NCBI RefSeq assembly: GCF_900111445.1
Contig: NZ_FOHE01000003.1
Coordinates: forward strand, 241,740-305,739
Length of the DNA: 64,000 nt
Source: Oceanobacillus limi
Lineage (GTDB): Bacteria; Bacillota; Bacilli; Bacillales; Amphibacillaceae
Direction of reading: 5' to 3'
Shown here: positions 45,069-54,817 of the stretch, one piece after another
How positions within the stretch are numbered: the first letter of the stretch is position 1
Layout of the letters: each line of letters begins with the position of its first letter
Translations under genes and position numbers: made by a program
The notes under the pieces: generated by a model
Database searches by the model: none
Seen by the model: only the letters and a program-made list of their open reading frames with translations
Told to the model about the DNA's origin: nothing

Positions 45069-46109
45069 CTATTCGGTAAATCCAAAAGAGAAAACAGTGT
45101 GCTTTTGGTAGGGTTGATTTGCTTCTAAAATAATACTAGGAAAACCGTCATGATGAAGGGATGCTGGTGGGCCTTGTGTTTCAAAACATACCCCTAAGTA
45201 ATTCCTCGATAGACCTTCTGTTAGCTCTACGCTTTCTGGTAATGTGTTTGCTGTGTACATAACCATACCAGGTTGGTTTGTCGTAATACACATCAAACGA
45301 CCACTTGTTTTTTCCCGAACAATTACATCATTTTTAGTCGTGTTATTAAATAAAAAGTAATGATCGTATCCGTTCCCTACTACCCTATTTTGTTGGTGAT
45401 CCGAATCGATTCCGCTAGCAAGTTTGCGTTCCGTTCGGAAGTCAAAAGGGGTATTTTCTACATGTACTTTCTCTCCAGTAGGTATTAACTGCTCATCTAA
45501 CTCCACCACATGATCACTATCTATTTCTACTAGATGATCATGAATCGTATCCTTAAAATCACCACTTAAATTAAAGTAAGAATGATTTGTTAAAGTTAAG
45601 GCCGTTTGTTGATCACTAACCGCATCGTAGTTTATCTTGAATTGATTATCATTTGTTAATGTATACGTAACCGTAACTTCTACATTTCCAGGATAACCAC
45701 CTTCACCATCTGGGCTACGATGTGTGAGCTTTACCCCAACAGAATTAGTCGTTTGAAATGGTTCGGCATTCCAAGTGACACGGTGAAACCCCGTTGAAGC
45801 CCCATGCAGATGATGTACTCCTTCATTTGCTTCCAGTGAATAGTTACTTTTGTCAATTGTAAAGGTAGAATTAGGGATTCTTCCAGCAACCCGACCGATA
45901 ATCGTACCAAAAAAATAAGGGTTGGATTCATAATCTAGAATATTTTTGTATCCCAATACGATATTTTCCAATTTCCCATGCTTATCCGGAACGACCAATC
46001 TAGTAATGGTTCCTCCATAGTTTAATATACTTACTTGCATATGCTGGTCATTCGTTAATGTGAATAGCTTCCACTTGCCGTTCGGTGTCTTTTCCGTTCG
46101 AATATACAT
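45069..46109 (-). CDS. galM: Aldose 1-epimerase (mutarotase)
   Basis: A 346-residue GalM. Signature parts are LNYGGTITRLVVPDKHG, the catalytic histidine in TNHSYFNLSG, NRVAGRI-like FFGTIIGRVAGRIPN and the C-terminal catalytic glutamate in GVCFETQGPPASLHHDGFP. It interconverts alpha and beta anomers of sugars such as xylose or glucose. It lies 67 bases downstream of the GH43 xylosidase on the same strand and so probably serves xylose entry into XylA. Confidence 0.92.
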   Translation of the reverse strand: MYIRTEKTPNGKWKLFTLTNDQHMQVSILNYGGTITRLVVPDKHGKLENIVLGYKNILDYESNPYFFGTIIGRVAGRIPNSTFTIDKSNYSLEANEGVHHLHGASTGFHRVTWNAEPFQTTNSVGVKLTHRSPDGEGGYPGNVEVTVTYTLTNDNQFKINYDAVSDQQTALTLTNHSYFNLSGDFKDTIHDHLVEIDSDHVVELDEQLIPTGEKVHVENTPFDFRTERKLASGIDSDHQQNRVVGNGYDHYFLFNNTTKNDVIVREKTSGRLMCITTNQPGMVMYTANTLPESVELTEGLSRNYLGVCFETQGPPASLHHDGFPSIILEANQPYQKHTVFSFGFTE

Positions 46110-46176
46110 AATCTCACCTCATTTAATTGTAACGAAAAGAGAACATACGAGTGAAAAACCCGTATGTTCTAAAAAA

Positions 46177-47787
46177 TCACTTCGCTTCATACACGAAATA
46201 ATCAAAGTCTGCCGGCAACCCTTGTCCAGAGGTGTCTTGGCATTGCATTCCAACAAAGGCTCCGGTAAAAAATCCTCCACCTTGGATATAATCATCGGAA
46301 AGCTTATAGGATTCCAGGGTTACAGGAACGGTTGACCAATTAACCCCATCGAAGGAGTAGGAATATTTATACGTATTGGTTTGAACTTCAACCCGTAAAT
46401 AAACATATTCGGTCCCATCTGGTATGACAATTTCATCTCCGTTCAATGGTTGGGCAAAGGTGAAATTATCACACGTTGTTAAATCTAGGATTCTACCTTT
46501 TTCCTCATGCTGCGTAATTTGTAAGGCAGTCCAATTCTGCGTATTATAATAGTTTACCAATCCAGCTGCTTGCTGAAATGATTTCGGATCAAAGGAAACC
46601 TTTGTTTCTGCCGTAAAATTAAAATGCTGCCAACGTCTTGCTACGTAAGCTTGAGTGAATTTAGAGGTTAAGGATTCCTTTCCATAAAGTCTTAAATGGC
46701 CGGGTTTATCTTTTAGGGAGACAATATCTTCGCCTAAAGGGATTCGTAAAGATTGAAAATGAAGATTTAACTCCTCTGTATCAAAATCATCCTTAGTGGC
46801 ATAATCTGGCTTCCATTTCACTTCATCAATTTTAGGGCCTTCAATTTCAAGGGCTGGTTGGTTTCCTCCAACAACATATGGCCAATCATTTGACCATTCC
46901 AATCGTTGAATTGCTGTTTCTCGACCAAGCGGACAGAAACCTCTAGGGTCAAGTAATGGCTGCCCATCTCTTGGGAGTGGGCGACCTGTTAAATGGACCA
47001 AGAACCATTCATCCGTATGCGTATGCACAATCGAGGCGTGTCCAGACTTTTGTAGCGGATTCCTCGGATAAGGGAACGACGTAATCAATGGATTTTCTGG
47101 GTGTACTTCATAGGGACCCCAAATATCTTTGGATCTTGCTATTGTTGCTTGATGGTCATATTTTGTACCGCCTTCCGCTGTTAACAAATAGTAATAGCCA
47201 TTCATCTTGTATAGGTGTGGGGCTTCGGTTAACATAATATCCGTACCTTTAAAAATGATGTCTGACTTACCAACCAATTTTTGTTGCGCAACATCGTATT
47301 CCTGCATGACGATTCCATAAAAGTTATGATTTCCTACACGGTGATCCCAGTACATATTAACCAAGTATTTTCGACCATCTTCATCATGGAACAACGATGG
47401 ATCAAAACCAGAACTATTTAGATGAATTGGTTCAGACCATTCTCCATCAATGGTGTCGCAGGTTACCAAGTAATTATGACTATCCTTCCATTGTCCTTCT
47501 GTTACTTTTACGTCAGTATAAATTAACCAAAACTTTCCATCGCTGTAGGAAAGAGCTGGAGCCCAAATGCCACCTGAGTCTGGATTTCCCATCATATTTA
47601 ATTGGCTAAGGCGGTTAAGTGGTCTAGACACAAGGCGCCAATTTTTCAAGTCCTTTGAATGATAGATTCCAACACCTGGAAACCATTCAAATGTAGATAC
47701 AGCAATATAGTAGTCTTCTCCTGCACGACAAATACTTGGATCTGGATGAAAGCCAGTTAATATTGGATTTTGAATCGTTGTCATCAT
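46177..47787 (-). CDS. xynB: Glycoside hydrolase family 43 beta-xylosidase
   Basis: A 536-residue GH43 enzyme of the XynB type. The five-bladed propeller begins with [20 protein letters not shown], containing the catalytic-base aspartate; the transition-state aspartate is in [15 protein letters not shown] and the general-acid glutamate in [12 protein letters not shown]. The C-terminal beta-sandwich (about 330-536) is present. No signal peptide, so it splits imported xylo-oligosaccharides to xylose inside the cell, in line with the ABC importer nearby. A cre-like site lies upstream. Confidence 0.92.
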   Translation of the reverse strand: MMTTIQNPILTGFHPDPSICRAGEDYYIAVSTFEWFPGVGIYHSKDLKNWRLVSRPLNRLSQLNMMGNPDSGGIWAPALSYSDGKFWLIYTDVKVTEGQWKDSHNYLVTCDTIDGEWSEPIHLNSSGFDPSLFHDEDGRKYLVNMYWDHRVGNHNFYGIVMQEYDVAQQKLVGKSDIIFKGTDIMLTEAPHLYKMNGYYYLLTAEGGTKYDHQATIARSKDIWGPYEVHPENPLITSFPYPRNPLQKSGHASIVHTHTDEWFLVHLTGRPLPRDGQPLLDPRGFCPLGRETAIQRLEWSNDWPYVVGGNQPALEIEGPKIDEVKWKPDYATKDDFDTEELNLHFQSLRIPLGEDIVSLKDKPGHLRLYGKESLTSKFTQAYVARRWQHFNFTAETKVSFDPKSFQQAAGLVNYYNTQNWTALQITQHEEKGRILDLTTCDNFTFAQPLNGDEIVIPDGTEYVYLRVEVQTNTYKYSYSFDGVNWSTVPVTLESYKLSDDYIQGGGFFTGAFVGMQCQDTSGQGLPADFDYFVYEAK

Positions 47788-47815
47788 ACTCCACCTCTTT
47801 GAAATAGTTTAAAAA

Positions 47816-47829
47816 AGAATGCGCTTTCT
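47816..47829. promoter_or_regulatory. Possible cre (CcpA) site upstream of xynB
   Basis: AGAAAGCGCATTCT on the minus strand resembles the catabolite-responsive element with three mismatches, 28 bases upstream of the xynB start. Carbon catabolite repression of xylan use is well known in bacilli. Confidence 0.5.
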
Positions 47830-47837
47830 TTTTTCTG

Positions 47838-47869
47838 CAGGATAAATAAGTTTAAGCTTACTCATCCTG
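47838..47869. promoter_or_regulatory. Inverted repeat in the xynB upstream region
   Basis: CAGGATAAATAAG and CTTACTCATCCTG form a 13-base inverted repeat with two mismatches around TTTAAG. It does not look like the XylR operators seen elsewhere; operator or hairpin of unknown partner. Confidence 0.4.
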
Positions 47870-47898
47870 TATACGCGTAACAAAATGATTCAACAGAA

Positions 47899-47920
47899 AG
47901 GCTTGGCATTGGCCAAGCTT
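47899..47920 (-). terminator. Possible xylR terminator
   Basis: GCTTGGC/GCCAAGC hairpin with a 4-base loop 50 bases after the xylR stop; on the minus strand it is followed by CTTTCTGTT. Confidence 0.55.
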
Positions 47921-47969
47921 CCTAATGTTTTCAACGAACCTATGGAATAGAGAGGATCTGGTTCGCTTC

Positions 47970-49166
47970 TTAAATAACGTTGGACTTTTTCATATCACTC
48001 ATGAAAAAATTCTCCACAGAAAATGCTGCAACACCTAGCGCACTAGAATGTGTTGAGAGTTCAGAGAAATTGATTTGTAAATCTTGCTGTTGATACCACA
48101 GTGTTTGTTTCACCATACGATCCTTCAACGGCTCTGTTAACCAATCCTCTGCAAAGGCCATACGGTTTCCGATGATTACTTGCTCAGGGTTGAAAATATT
48201 AATGATATTGTTAATTCCAATTCCCAAATAATCTCCGGTTTGCTTGAATAAATGTATAGCTTCCAGATCACCGGCTTCTGCGAGTGTAAGTAAATTCTCT
48301 AAAGATAGCTCATCTTTAGGGAGGGAAGGGAAAGCAATCTTTTCAGCATTTTTTACAAGTGCTTGTTCCGATGCATACAATTCCCAGCACCCTTCATTGC
48401 CGCAACGACATTTTCTACCTCCTGATTCAATCGTCATATGACCTAACTCACCGGAGAATCCATGATTTCCTCGGTATAAATGACCATTTAAAATAAGCCC
48501 CACACCAATCCCAATACCGACACTGACATAGATGATGTGATTAAAAGATTTCCCAGCACCAAATTTCTTTTCTCCATAGGCACCAGCATTTGCTTCGTTT
48601 TCAATGACAACAGGAAGGTTATATTTTACTTCCATAATCGTTTTCAAATCAACGTTTTTCCAGCCTAAATTTGGAGCAAGTTGAATTTCACCACTTTTAC
48701 TGACGGTGCCTGGCACCCCGATACCAATCCCGATAATTCCATAGTAACTAGAAGGGGTATTTTCCATTAGATTGTCTACTACTTCAACTAGTTTTACTTC
48801 CATCTCTTCGTAGGATAGATCCTTGAATTTGACGAGTTTTTCATAACAGATATTGCCCTCAAGGTCTGTTAAAACTCCGAGTAAGTAATTTACCCCAAGG
48901 TCAATTCCAATGGAAAATCCAGCTTGTTGATTGAATAACAACATGACGGGTCTTCTCCCACCATTTGACTCTCCTGGGCCGGATTCATAGATTAATTGTT
49001 CCTCTAAAAGCTCACTTACTAAAGACGATACGGTACCTTTATTTAAGCCTGTTAAGCTTGCAATATCAGCCCTCGAGATTGGGGAGTGGGTTCGAATCGT
49101 ACCTAAGACAAGGGACTTATTTTCTTTTTTGACGACATGTTGATTCCACGTTTTGCTTTTTTTCAT
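47970..49166 (-). CDS. xylR: ROK family xylose repressor
   Basis: A 398-residue XylR. A winged helix-turn-helix (about residues 15-65; SRADIASLTGLNKGTVSSLV) precedes a ROK sugar-kinase-like domain with the zinc motif CRCGNEGCWE and the preceding ELGHMTIESGG. It represses xylose genes until xylose binds. It is divergent from the sugar ABC operon and upstream of xynB. Operators matching the Bacillus XylR type are seen at 49274 and 53316. A 13-base REP core occurs within the codons for GVPGTV. Confidence 0.9.
   Translation of the reverse strand: MKKSKTWNQHVVKKENKSLVLGTIRTHSPISRADIASLTGLNKGTVSSLVSELLEEQLIYESGPGESNGGRRPVMLLFNQQAGFSIGIDLGVNYLLGVLTDLEGNICYEKLVKFKDLSYEEMEVKLVEVVDNLMENTPSSYYGIIGIGIGVPGTVSKSGEIQLAPNLGWKNVDLKTIMEVKYNLPVVIENEANAGAYGEKKFGAGKSFNHIIYVSVGIGIGVGLILNGHLYRGNHGFSGELGHMTIESGGRKCRCGNEGCWELYASEQALVKNAEKIAFPSLPKDELSLENLLTLAEAGDLEAIHLFKQTGDYLGIGINNIINIFNPEQVIIGNRMAFAEDWLTEPLKDRMVKQTLWYQQQDLQINFSELSTHSSALGVAAFSVENFFMSDMKKSNVI
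48705..48717. repeat. REP core 13-mer inside xylR
   Basis: GGTGCCTGGCACC encodes part of GVPGTV, a motif common in ROK proteins. No second arm or inner stem is next to it, so it may be coincidence. Confidence 0.4.
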
Positions 49167-49273
49167 CTACACCGACTCACTCTCTTGGTAATTATTAAAT
49201 CTTAACCGATCCTATAAAACATAGAACCCTTTTTCTAATACATAGTATAGCACTTTCTGATTCTATTATAAAC

Positions 49274-49298
49274 TTTGTTTATCCACTAGACAAACAAA
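49274..49298 (+). promoter_or_regulatory. XylR-type operator upstream of the sugar ABC operon
   Basis: TTTGTTTATC and GACAAACAAA form an inverted repeat with one mismatch around CACTA. This fits the TTTGTTT/AAACAAA XylR box of bacilli and lies between divergent xylR and the transporter genes. Confidence 0.7.
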
Positions 49299-49373
49299 TT
49301 GAATTTTGTTATTCTAAATTTGAGCTTGAAATATAAGCATCAAAATATTCTAAAAAAGTAGGGGGCTTTTGTA

Positions 49374-50675
49374 ATGAAAAATAAGAAAGCGATTACATTT
49401 GTTGTTGCCATCTTATCGGCTGTGTTTTTATTAGCTGGTTGTGGGTCGGATGATGATGCTTCCGGTTCTTCTGGTGACAATAAAACCGTAAAGTTTATGC
49501 ATCTTTGGCCGGAAGGTAGTTCCAAAACACATAATGAAATTGTTGATGAAATTATTGCAGATTTTGAAGCGGAACATGAAGGTGTTGAAGTCGAGTTAGA
49601 AGTTTTAAGTAATGAGCAGTATAAGGACAAGATTCAAGTATTATCAACATCAGATGAATTACCAGACGTTGGGATGACATGGGCTGCAGGCTACTTAGAG
49701 CCATATGTAGACGGAAATAAATTTGCTCCTTTAGATGATCTTATTGAAAGCGACTTGAAAGATGAATTTGTATCAGGCACAGCAGAAGCGTATGCAATTG
49801 ATGGTAGCACCTATGGGCTTCCATTGGAATTAAATATTGCAACCGTTTTCTATAATAAAGCTATTTTTGAAGAATATGGTTTGGAAGCGCCTGGAACATA
49901 TGAAGAATTACAACAAGTGATTGAAACGTTAAATGATAATGGTGTTCCACCGATCGCATTAGGAAACAAAGACCGCTGGACTGGTTCGTTATGGTACATG
50001 TACTTAGCGGATCGAATTGGTGGTAGTGATGTATTAACCAATGCAATTAATCGTTCTGGATCATTTGAAGATCCGGCATTAGTAGAAGCAGCGGATAAAG
50101 TTCAAGAGCTAGTAAGCGCAGATGCTTTCGTGAAAGGATTTAACGGTTTAGCGGATGAAGAAGCGAAAAGTATGTTTATGAACGAACAAGCTGCAATGTA
50201 TTTAATTGCAACATGGGATCTACCAAACTATACAACGAATGAAGATGTTCCACAGGAATTCAGAGACTCTGTTGGCTACTTTAACTTCCCAACAGTTGGT
50301 GGACAAGGGGATATGAATAGCTTTGTCGGTGGACCTGGAGTTGGTCTATTCGTAGCAGAGGATTCCGAAGTAAAAGAGGAAGCAAAAGCATTTGCATCGT
50401 TCTTTGTTCAACAATGGGGAGAAAAATCGGTAACCCAAGCTGGTGTTATCCCAGCAACGAAACTGGATGCAGAATCTTTGGATCTTCCACAAATGTATGT
50501 TGATGTATTGGATGATTTAAACTCAGCAAGTAATTTGACGTTATTTGCCGATGTTCAAATGAGTCCAGATACTGCCCAGGTTCACTTGGATATGATTCAA
50601 GCGATCTTTGGTAACGAAGTAACACCAGAAGAATTTGCTAAAGAACATGAAGATGCTCTCTCTGCAGAAGAATAA
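49374..50675 (+). CDS. Sugar ABC transporter substrate-binding lipoprotein (family 1)
   Basis: A 433-residue extracellular binding protein. The lipoprotein signal ends at LLAGCG (Cys22), followed by a Gly/Ser/Asp linker and the two-lobed SBP_bac_1 fold (VKFMHLWPEG, LPDVGMTWAAGYLEPYVD, YGLPLELNIATVFYNK). The position in the xylose regulon suggests xylo-oligosaccharide binding. AGTAGGGGG precedes the ATG. A hairpin after the gene may lower expression of the permeases relative to it. Confidence 0.9.
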   Translation: MKNKKAITFVVAILSAVFLLAGCGSDDDASGSSGDNKTVKFMHLWPEGSSKTHNEIVDEIIADFEAEHEGVEVELEVLSNEQYKDKIQVLSTSDELPDVGMTWAAGYLEPYVDGNKFAPLDDLIESDLKDEFVSGTAEAYAIDGSTYGLPLELNIATVFYNKAIFEEYGLEAPGTYEELQQVIETLNDNGVPPIALGNKDRWTGSLWYMYLADRIGGSDVLTNAINRSGSFEDPALVEAADKVQELVSADAFVKGFNGLADEEAKSMFMNEQAAMYLIATWDLPNYTTNEDVPQEFRDSVGYFNFPTVGGQGDMNSFVGGPGVGLFVAEDSEVKEEAKAFASFFVQQWGEKSVTQAGVIPATKLDAESLDLPQMYVDVLDDLNSASNLTLFADVQMSPDTAQVHLDMIQAIFGNEVTPEEFAKEHEDALSAEE

Positions 50676-50752
50676 GAAACCCTTCCATTAGGGTGGATAT
50701 CACCACAATAGATAAATAGACAACACGTTTAGAGGGTGCATAAATCCAGTAA

Positions 50753-50793
50753 AAGAAAAGGACATATCCTTACAACTGGATGGTCCTTTTCTT
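50753..50793 (+). terminator. Hairpin between binding protein and permease genes
   Basis: AAGAAAAGGAC/GTCCTTTTCTT, eleven perfect pairs, 19-base loop. The 3' arm supplies TTTTCTTA, so it may be a partial terminator or an mRNA stabiliser. Confidence 0.6.
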
Positions 50794-50819
50794 ACTTTAA
50801 CGATATGGGGTTGAATGTT

Positions 50820-51698
50820 ATGAATAAAGTAATGTCCAATAAATGGATTATCGCCTTATACGTTCTGCCTGCACTAATATTAATTGCTATTCTCATATTT
50901 ATACCATTACTTCTTACTGGATATTACGGGTTAATGGATTGGGATGGCATTGGTGCAATGGAGTTTATTGGGCTAGAAAATTATATTACTGCCCTGCAAG
51001 ATTTGAAGTTTTGGGAAAGTGCTTGGCATTCTTTTTTATTGGCTATATTTTCTACCTTAAGCTTAATTCTTTATTTAGCTATTTCTCTTATTCTAGCATC
51101 AAAAATTAAAGGTGCAGATTTACTAAGAAAAATATATTTAATTCCGATGCTGTTGTCTTCTGTTGCAATTGCACAGCTTTGGATTAAAGTATATAACCCA
51201 TCAAATGGGATGTTGAACCACATTTTGATGGCAATTGGAATTGAAAATCCTCCTGCATGGCTGGCAGAACCATCGATCGTTTTGTATGCAATATTTATAC
51301 CGATTTTATGGCAATATGCAGGTTTTTATATTTTGATTTATTATGCAGCACTAAAAAATATACCCGAGTCCATTATTGAAGCTGCAAGAATTGATGGCGC
51401 TTCACCGATACAAATTGCGTATCGGATTAAATTGCCACTTATTATGGGAGTCGTCAAAGTGACCGTCGTTCTTGCTATTGTAGGTTCCCTAAAGTATTTT
51501 GATTTAATTTATGTCATGACAGGTGGCGGACCAAATGGTGCAAGTGAGGTAATGGCATCCTATATGTATAAACTAGCCTTTACAAGCAATGACTTCGGTT
51601 ACGGTAGTGCCATTGGGTTCTTACTATTGATTATTACTTTAATCGTTACCGTAATCGTACGAAAAGTCACAGCTACCAAAGAAGAAATTCAATATTAA
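50820..51698 (+). CDS. Sugar ABC transporter permease (MalF/UgpA type)
   Basis: A 292-residue permease with six helices. The EAA loop is EAARIDGASPIQIAYRIKLP at about residues 206-225. The ATG at 50820 gives normal length; longer readings would translate through the intercistronic hairpin and lack a good site. Partner of the next gene. Typical CUT1 architecture for oligosaccharides. Confidence 0.88.
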   Translation: MNKVMSNKWIIALYVLPALILIAILIFIPLLLTGYYGLMDWDGIGAMEFIGLENYITALQDLKFWESAWHSFLLAIFSTLSLILYLAISLILASKIKGADLLRKIYLIPMLLSSVAIAQLWIKVYNPSNGMLNHILMAIGIENPPAWLAEPSIVLYAIFIPILWQYAGFYILIYYAALKNIPESIIEAARIDGASPIQIAYRIKLPLIMGVVKVTVVLAIVGSLKYFDLIYVMTGGGPNGASEVMASYMYKLAFTSNDFGYGSAIGFLLLIITLIVTVIVRKVTATKEEIQY

Positions 51699-51711
51699 AG
51701 GAGGTTTAGAC

Positions 51712-52533
51712 ATGGGACGCATTGGTTACTTCTTTCTATACATTTGCTTAGGAATTGTTGCGGTGTTCCAAATCTTTCCGATTATATGGTTGTTCCTGTT
51801 TTCTTTAAAAGATAACCGTGAAATCTTTTCAGGCTCACCATTTGCCTTACCAACTGAACTAAGGTGGGATAATTATTTTAAAGTTTGGGAAAGTGGAATC
51901 GGCACGTACTTTTGGAACAGTATTTGGATTACTGGTGTTGCTATAATTTTAACAATCCTGTTAGCGAGTATGGCGACATTTGCTATTACCAGAATGCAGT
52001 GGAAATTAAACAAACTCGTTTTAGGATTGTTTATGGTGGGCCTCATGATCCCGATTCATTCCGCGATTATTCCATTGTTTAGTATGTTCTTAGATGTCAA
52101 TTTAATTGATAATCCATGGTCGATAGTGATTACGTATACAGCCTATAACCTACCGATCACAATGATGATTCTACTTGGTTTTTATTACACATTACCACGG
52201 GAAATAGAAGAGGCAGCGATAATCGATGGTTGCTCTGTTCATCGAATGTTTTTCCGAATTATCCTGCCGATGACAATGCCAGTGATGTCGACAACCGTAA
52301 TTATCAATATGATATACAACTGGAATGAATTTGTATTTGTGAACACATTTATCAGCTCGGATAAATTTAAAACCTTAACAGTTGGTATTCAGAACTTTAT
52401 CGGCCAATACATGACGGACTGGGGAGCGATTGGAGCTACACTCATCATTAGTGTGTTACCAATTATTATTGCCTTTATTTTCTTTAGCAATAAAGTTGTT
52501 GAAGGGATTTCTGCAAGTGCCGTTAAGGGGTAA
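51712..52533 (+). CDS. Sugar ABC transporter permease (MalG/UgpE type)
   Basis: A 273-residue permease with six helices and EAA loop EEAAIIDGCSVHRMFFRIIL. Start 13 bases after the partner gene with AAAGGAGG. No ATP-binding protein is encoded here; as in many bacilli, a shared ATPase of the MsmX type elsewhere in the genome is the likely energy subunit. Confidence 0.9.
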   Translation: MGRIGYFFLYICLGIVAVFQIFPIIWLFLFSLKDNREIFSGSPFALPTELRWDNYFKVWESGIGTYFWNSIWITGVAIILTILLASMATFAITRMQWKLNKLVLGLFMVGLMIPIHSAIIPLFSMFLDVNLIDNPWSIVITYTAYNLPITMMILLGFYYTLPREIEEAAIIDGCSVHRMFFRIILPMTMPVMSTTVIINMIYNWNEFVFVNTFISSDKFKTLTVGIQNFIGQYMTDWGAIGATLIISVLPIIIAFIFFSNKVVEGISASAVKG

Positions 52534-52574
52534 AAGGAAAGCAGTCCTCACCCATTCGTGGAAAAGGTGAGGCA

Positions 52575-53201
52575 TTAAGATGGATGACGGTCTTGCTTTT
52601 GTTGAATCGCATCAAAAGCATGGAGGCTGAGCCACATCGTAATAAACGCATAGGTAATCCCGCCAAAAAGAAAGAATAGTGCAGGTAATGCATTCATGAT
52701 GAAATAAACAACAATGAGGCTAAGTATCATTAAAAAGCTATAAATTGGGCTAATCAACATAATTAAAAAGGTATTTTTTATTAGTTTACTAATTTTAACA
52801 TCGTAATGGACAAATGAAGGAAAAATAAAGAATAAAAATAATAAAAACAGTACCATGAAAGCAAATAATGGAATCGATGTCCAGGATAAAATGTGATCCA
52901 TATTGGAGTAGATGTAATACAAATCAAGACCTACTAATAAAAAGAGCAAGCTGATAAATATGCCTAACTGATTCGCTTTGATAAATTCACGCTTGTAATA
53001 ATTCCAGAAGGTTGGAAAAATAGGGAAATCTGCCTTTCCACGTAACCAATCGCGAACGATAGCGAACATGGCAAGGGTGGAAGGATAAAAACCTAATACA
53101 ATTCCGCCTACCAACGTGAAAAAGATCCATAATAGATTCATATAAGCAAATCGGGTAATCCATTCAAGGATGCGATAAAGTCCAGTACCGGCATGATTCA
53201 T
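52575..53201 (-). CDS. YesL-like membrane protein (DUF624)
   Basis: A 208-residue membrane protein with five or six helices. The DUF624 pattern is visible in the start (FMNLLW-like YMNLLWIFFTLVGGIVLGFYPSTLAMF region, about residues 18-46) followed by VRDWLRG. YesL homologues occur in clusters for polysaccharide use and their role is unknown. The ATG at 53201 has AAGGAG upstream. It is convergent with the permease genes and divergent from xylA. Confidence 0.82.
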   Translation of the reverse strand: MNHAGTGLYRILEWITRFAYMNLLWIFFTLVGGIVLGFYPSTLAMFAIVRDWLRGKADFPIFPTFWNYYKREFIKANQLGIFISLLFLLVGLDLYYIYSNMDHILSWTSIPLFAFMVLFLLFLFFIFPSFVHYDVKISKLIKNTFLIMLISPIYSFLMILSLIVVYFIMNALPALFFLFGGITYAFITMWLSLHAFDAIQQKQDRHPS

Positions 53202-53315
53202 AAAACGAACTCCTTCCAATTTGGTACAGCTTGAGGGAGTAATGCTTAATCGGCCAAGCTGAACGAATATGTTCTATTTTACACGATTTGGCTTCAAAAA
53301 AATAGTATTGTTTAA

Positions 53316-53345
53316 TTAGTTTGTTTGATGGATGAACAAATGAAA
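53316..53345 (+). promoter_or_regulatory. XylR-type operator upstream of xylA
   Basis: TTAGTTTGTTTG followed closely by GAACAAATGAA forms an imperfect inverted repeat of the XylR box kind, 60 bases before the xylA ATG. Confidence 0.65.
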
Positions 53346-53405
53346 ATTCTTTGCAAAATTTCGTACATGGTCAAGGTTAATCATATAAAACTGGGAGGTA
53401 CTAAC

Positions 53406-54731
53406 ATGTCTTATTTCAACAATATGAATCAAATTAAGTATGAAGGCTCAAAATCAACAAATCCATATGCATTTAAATTTTATAATCCAGAAGAAAAAAT
53501 TGGTGAAAAAACAATGGAGGAATACCTTCGATTTGGTGTAGCTTACTGGCATACATTCACGGAAGATCTATCTGACCCATTTGGAGTAGGTACTGCAATA
53601 CGTCCATGGGATAAATACGAAGGATTGGATCTGGCAAAAGCTAGAGTAGAAGCGGCCTTTGAATTCTTTGAAAAGTTAGGTGTACCCTATTTCTGCTTCC
53701 ATGATGTTGATATTGCACCAGAAGGTAGTAGTTTGAGAGAATCCAATCAAAACCTGGATACGATTGTTGCTATGATAAAGGATTACATGAAGGATAGCAA
53801 AACCAAACTTCTTTGGAATACGGTAAATAATTTTAGTCATCCTCGCTTTGTTCATGGCGCAGGGTCTGCAAATAATGCGGATGTATTCGCTTATGCAGCT
53901 GCCAAAGTGAAAAAAGGGTTGGAAATCGGCAAAGAACTTGGAGCTGAAAACTATGTGTTTTGGGGTGGCCGTGAAGGATATGAGACGTTATTAAATACAG
54001 ACATGAAGCTGGAAATGGACAATTTAGGGCGTTTCTTCCATATGGCAGTAGACTATGCGAAAGAAATTGGCTTTGATGCCCAATTTTTAATTGAACCAAA
54101 ACCAAAGGAACCAACAACCCATCAGTATGATTTTGACGTTGCAAGTGGCTATGCCTTCCTGCAGCATTATAATCTTCAGGATCATTTTAAATTTAATATT
54201 GAAGCAAATCATGCAACACTTGCCGGTCACACATTTGAACATGAATTGCGTTATGCGCGTGTGAATAATATGTTAGGGTCTGTTGATGCGAATCAGGGGC
54301 ATCCATTACTTGGTTGGGATACAGATGAATTTCCTTCCGACTTGTATTCTACTACACTCGCAATGTATGAAATTTTAAAGAATGGTGGACTTGGTAGAGG
54401 TGGATTAAACTTTGATGCCAAGGTCCGTCGTGGGTCATTTACTCCAGAGGATCTAATGCTGGCTCATATTACTGGAATGGATAGCTTTGCAGTTGGTTTA
54501 AAAGTTGCCCAAAAGCTAATGGATGATAAGGTATTAGATGATTTCGTTGAAGATCGTTATCGTAGTTTCAACGAGGGCATCGGTTTGGAGATCGTGGAAG
54601 GGAAAACGGATTTCCATAAGTTAGAGGAGCATGCCCTAGGATTAACAGAGATTAACCATCAATCTGGACGGTTAGAGTTAATAAAAGCAACCATCAACCA
54701 ATATCTATTACGCGCTTATGCAGGAGAGTAA
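53406..54731 (+). CDS. xylA: Xylose isomerase
   Basis: A 441-residue class II xylose isomerase. Catalytic and metal residues are in [58 protein letters not shown] and [19 protein letters not shown]. It converts D-xylose to D-xylulose. The ATG at 53406 follows CTGGGAGGT; upstream reading in frame is not coding and covers the operator. xylB follows after 86 bases. Confidence 0.96.
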   Translation: MSYFNNMNQIKYEGSKSTNPYAFKFYNPEEKIGEKTMEEYLRFGVAYWHTFTEDLSDPFGVGTAIRPWDKYEGLDLAKARVEAAFEFFEKLGVPYFCFHDVDIAPEGSSLRESNQNLDTIVAMIKDYMKDSKTKLLWNTVNNFSHPRFVHGAGSANNADVFAYAAAKVKKGLEIGKELGAENYVFWGGREGYETLLNTDMKLEMDNLGRFFHMAVDYAKEIGFDAQFLIEPKPKEPTTHQYDFDVASGYAFLQHYNLQDHFKFNIEANHATLAGHTFEHELRYARVNNMLGSVDANQGHPLLGWDTDEFPSDLYSTTLAMYEILKNGGLGRGGLNFDAKVRRGSFTPEDLMLAHITGMDSFAVGLKVAQKLMDDKVLDDFVEDRYRSFNEGIGLEIVEGKTDFHKLEEHALGLTEINHQSGRLELIKATINQYLLRAYAGE

Positions 54732-54743
54732 TAAACATCTAAC

Positions 54744-54770
54744 CAGGTGGGGGTTAACAACCCCTGCCTG
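54744..54770 (+). other. Intercistronic hairpin between xylA and xylB
   Basis: CAGGTGGGGGTT and AACCCCTGCCTG pair with small internal asymmetry around a short loop. No T run; could set relative expression or RNA stability. Confidence 0.5.
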
Positions 54771-54817
54771 AGTTATTATGGAAAGAGAACTTGGAAAACA
54801 GAAAATGAGGTGCTTAT

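Noticed and set aside
50736..50819. Longer start for the sugar permease at a GTG
   Set aside because: It would translate through the intercistronic hairpin and add residues not typical of the family; the ATG at 50820 fits better.
53325..53405. Longer N-terminus for xylose isomerase
   Set aside because: That stretch overlaps the XylR-type operator, while the ATG at 53406 has a strong ribosome site and gives the family length.
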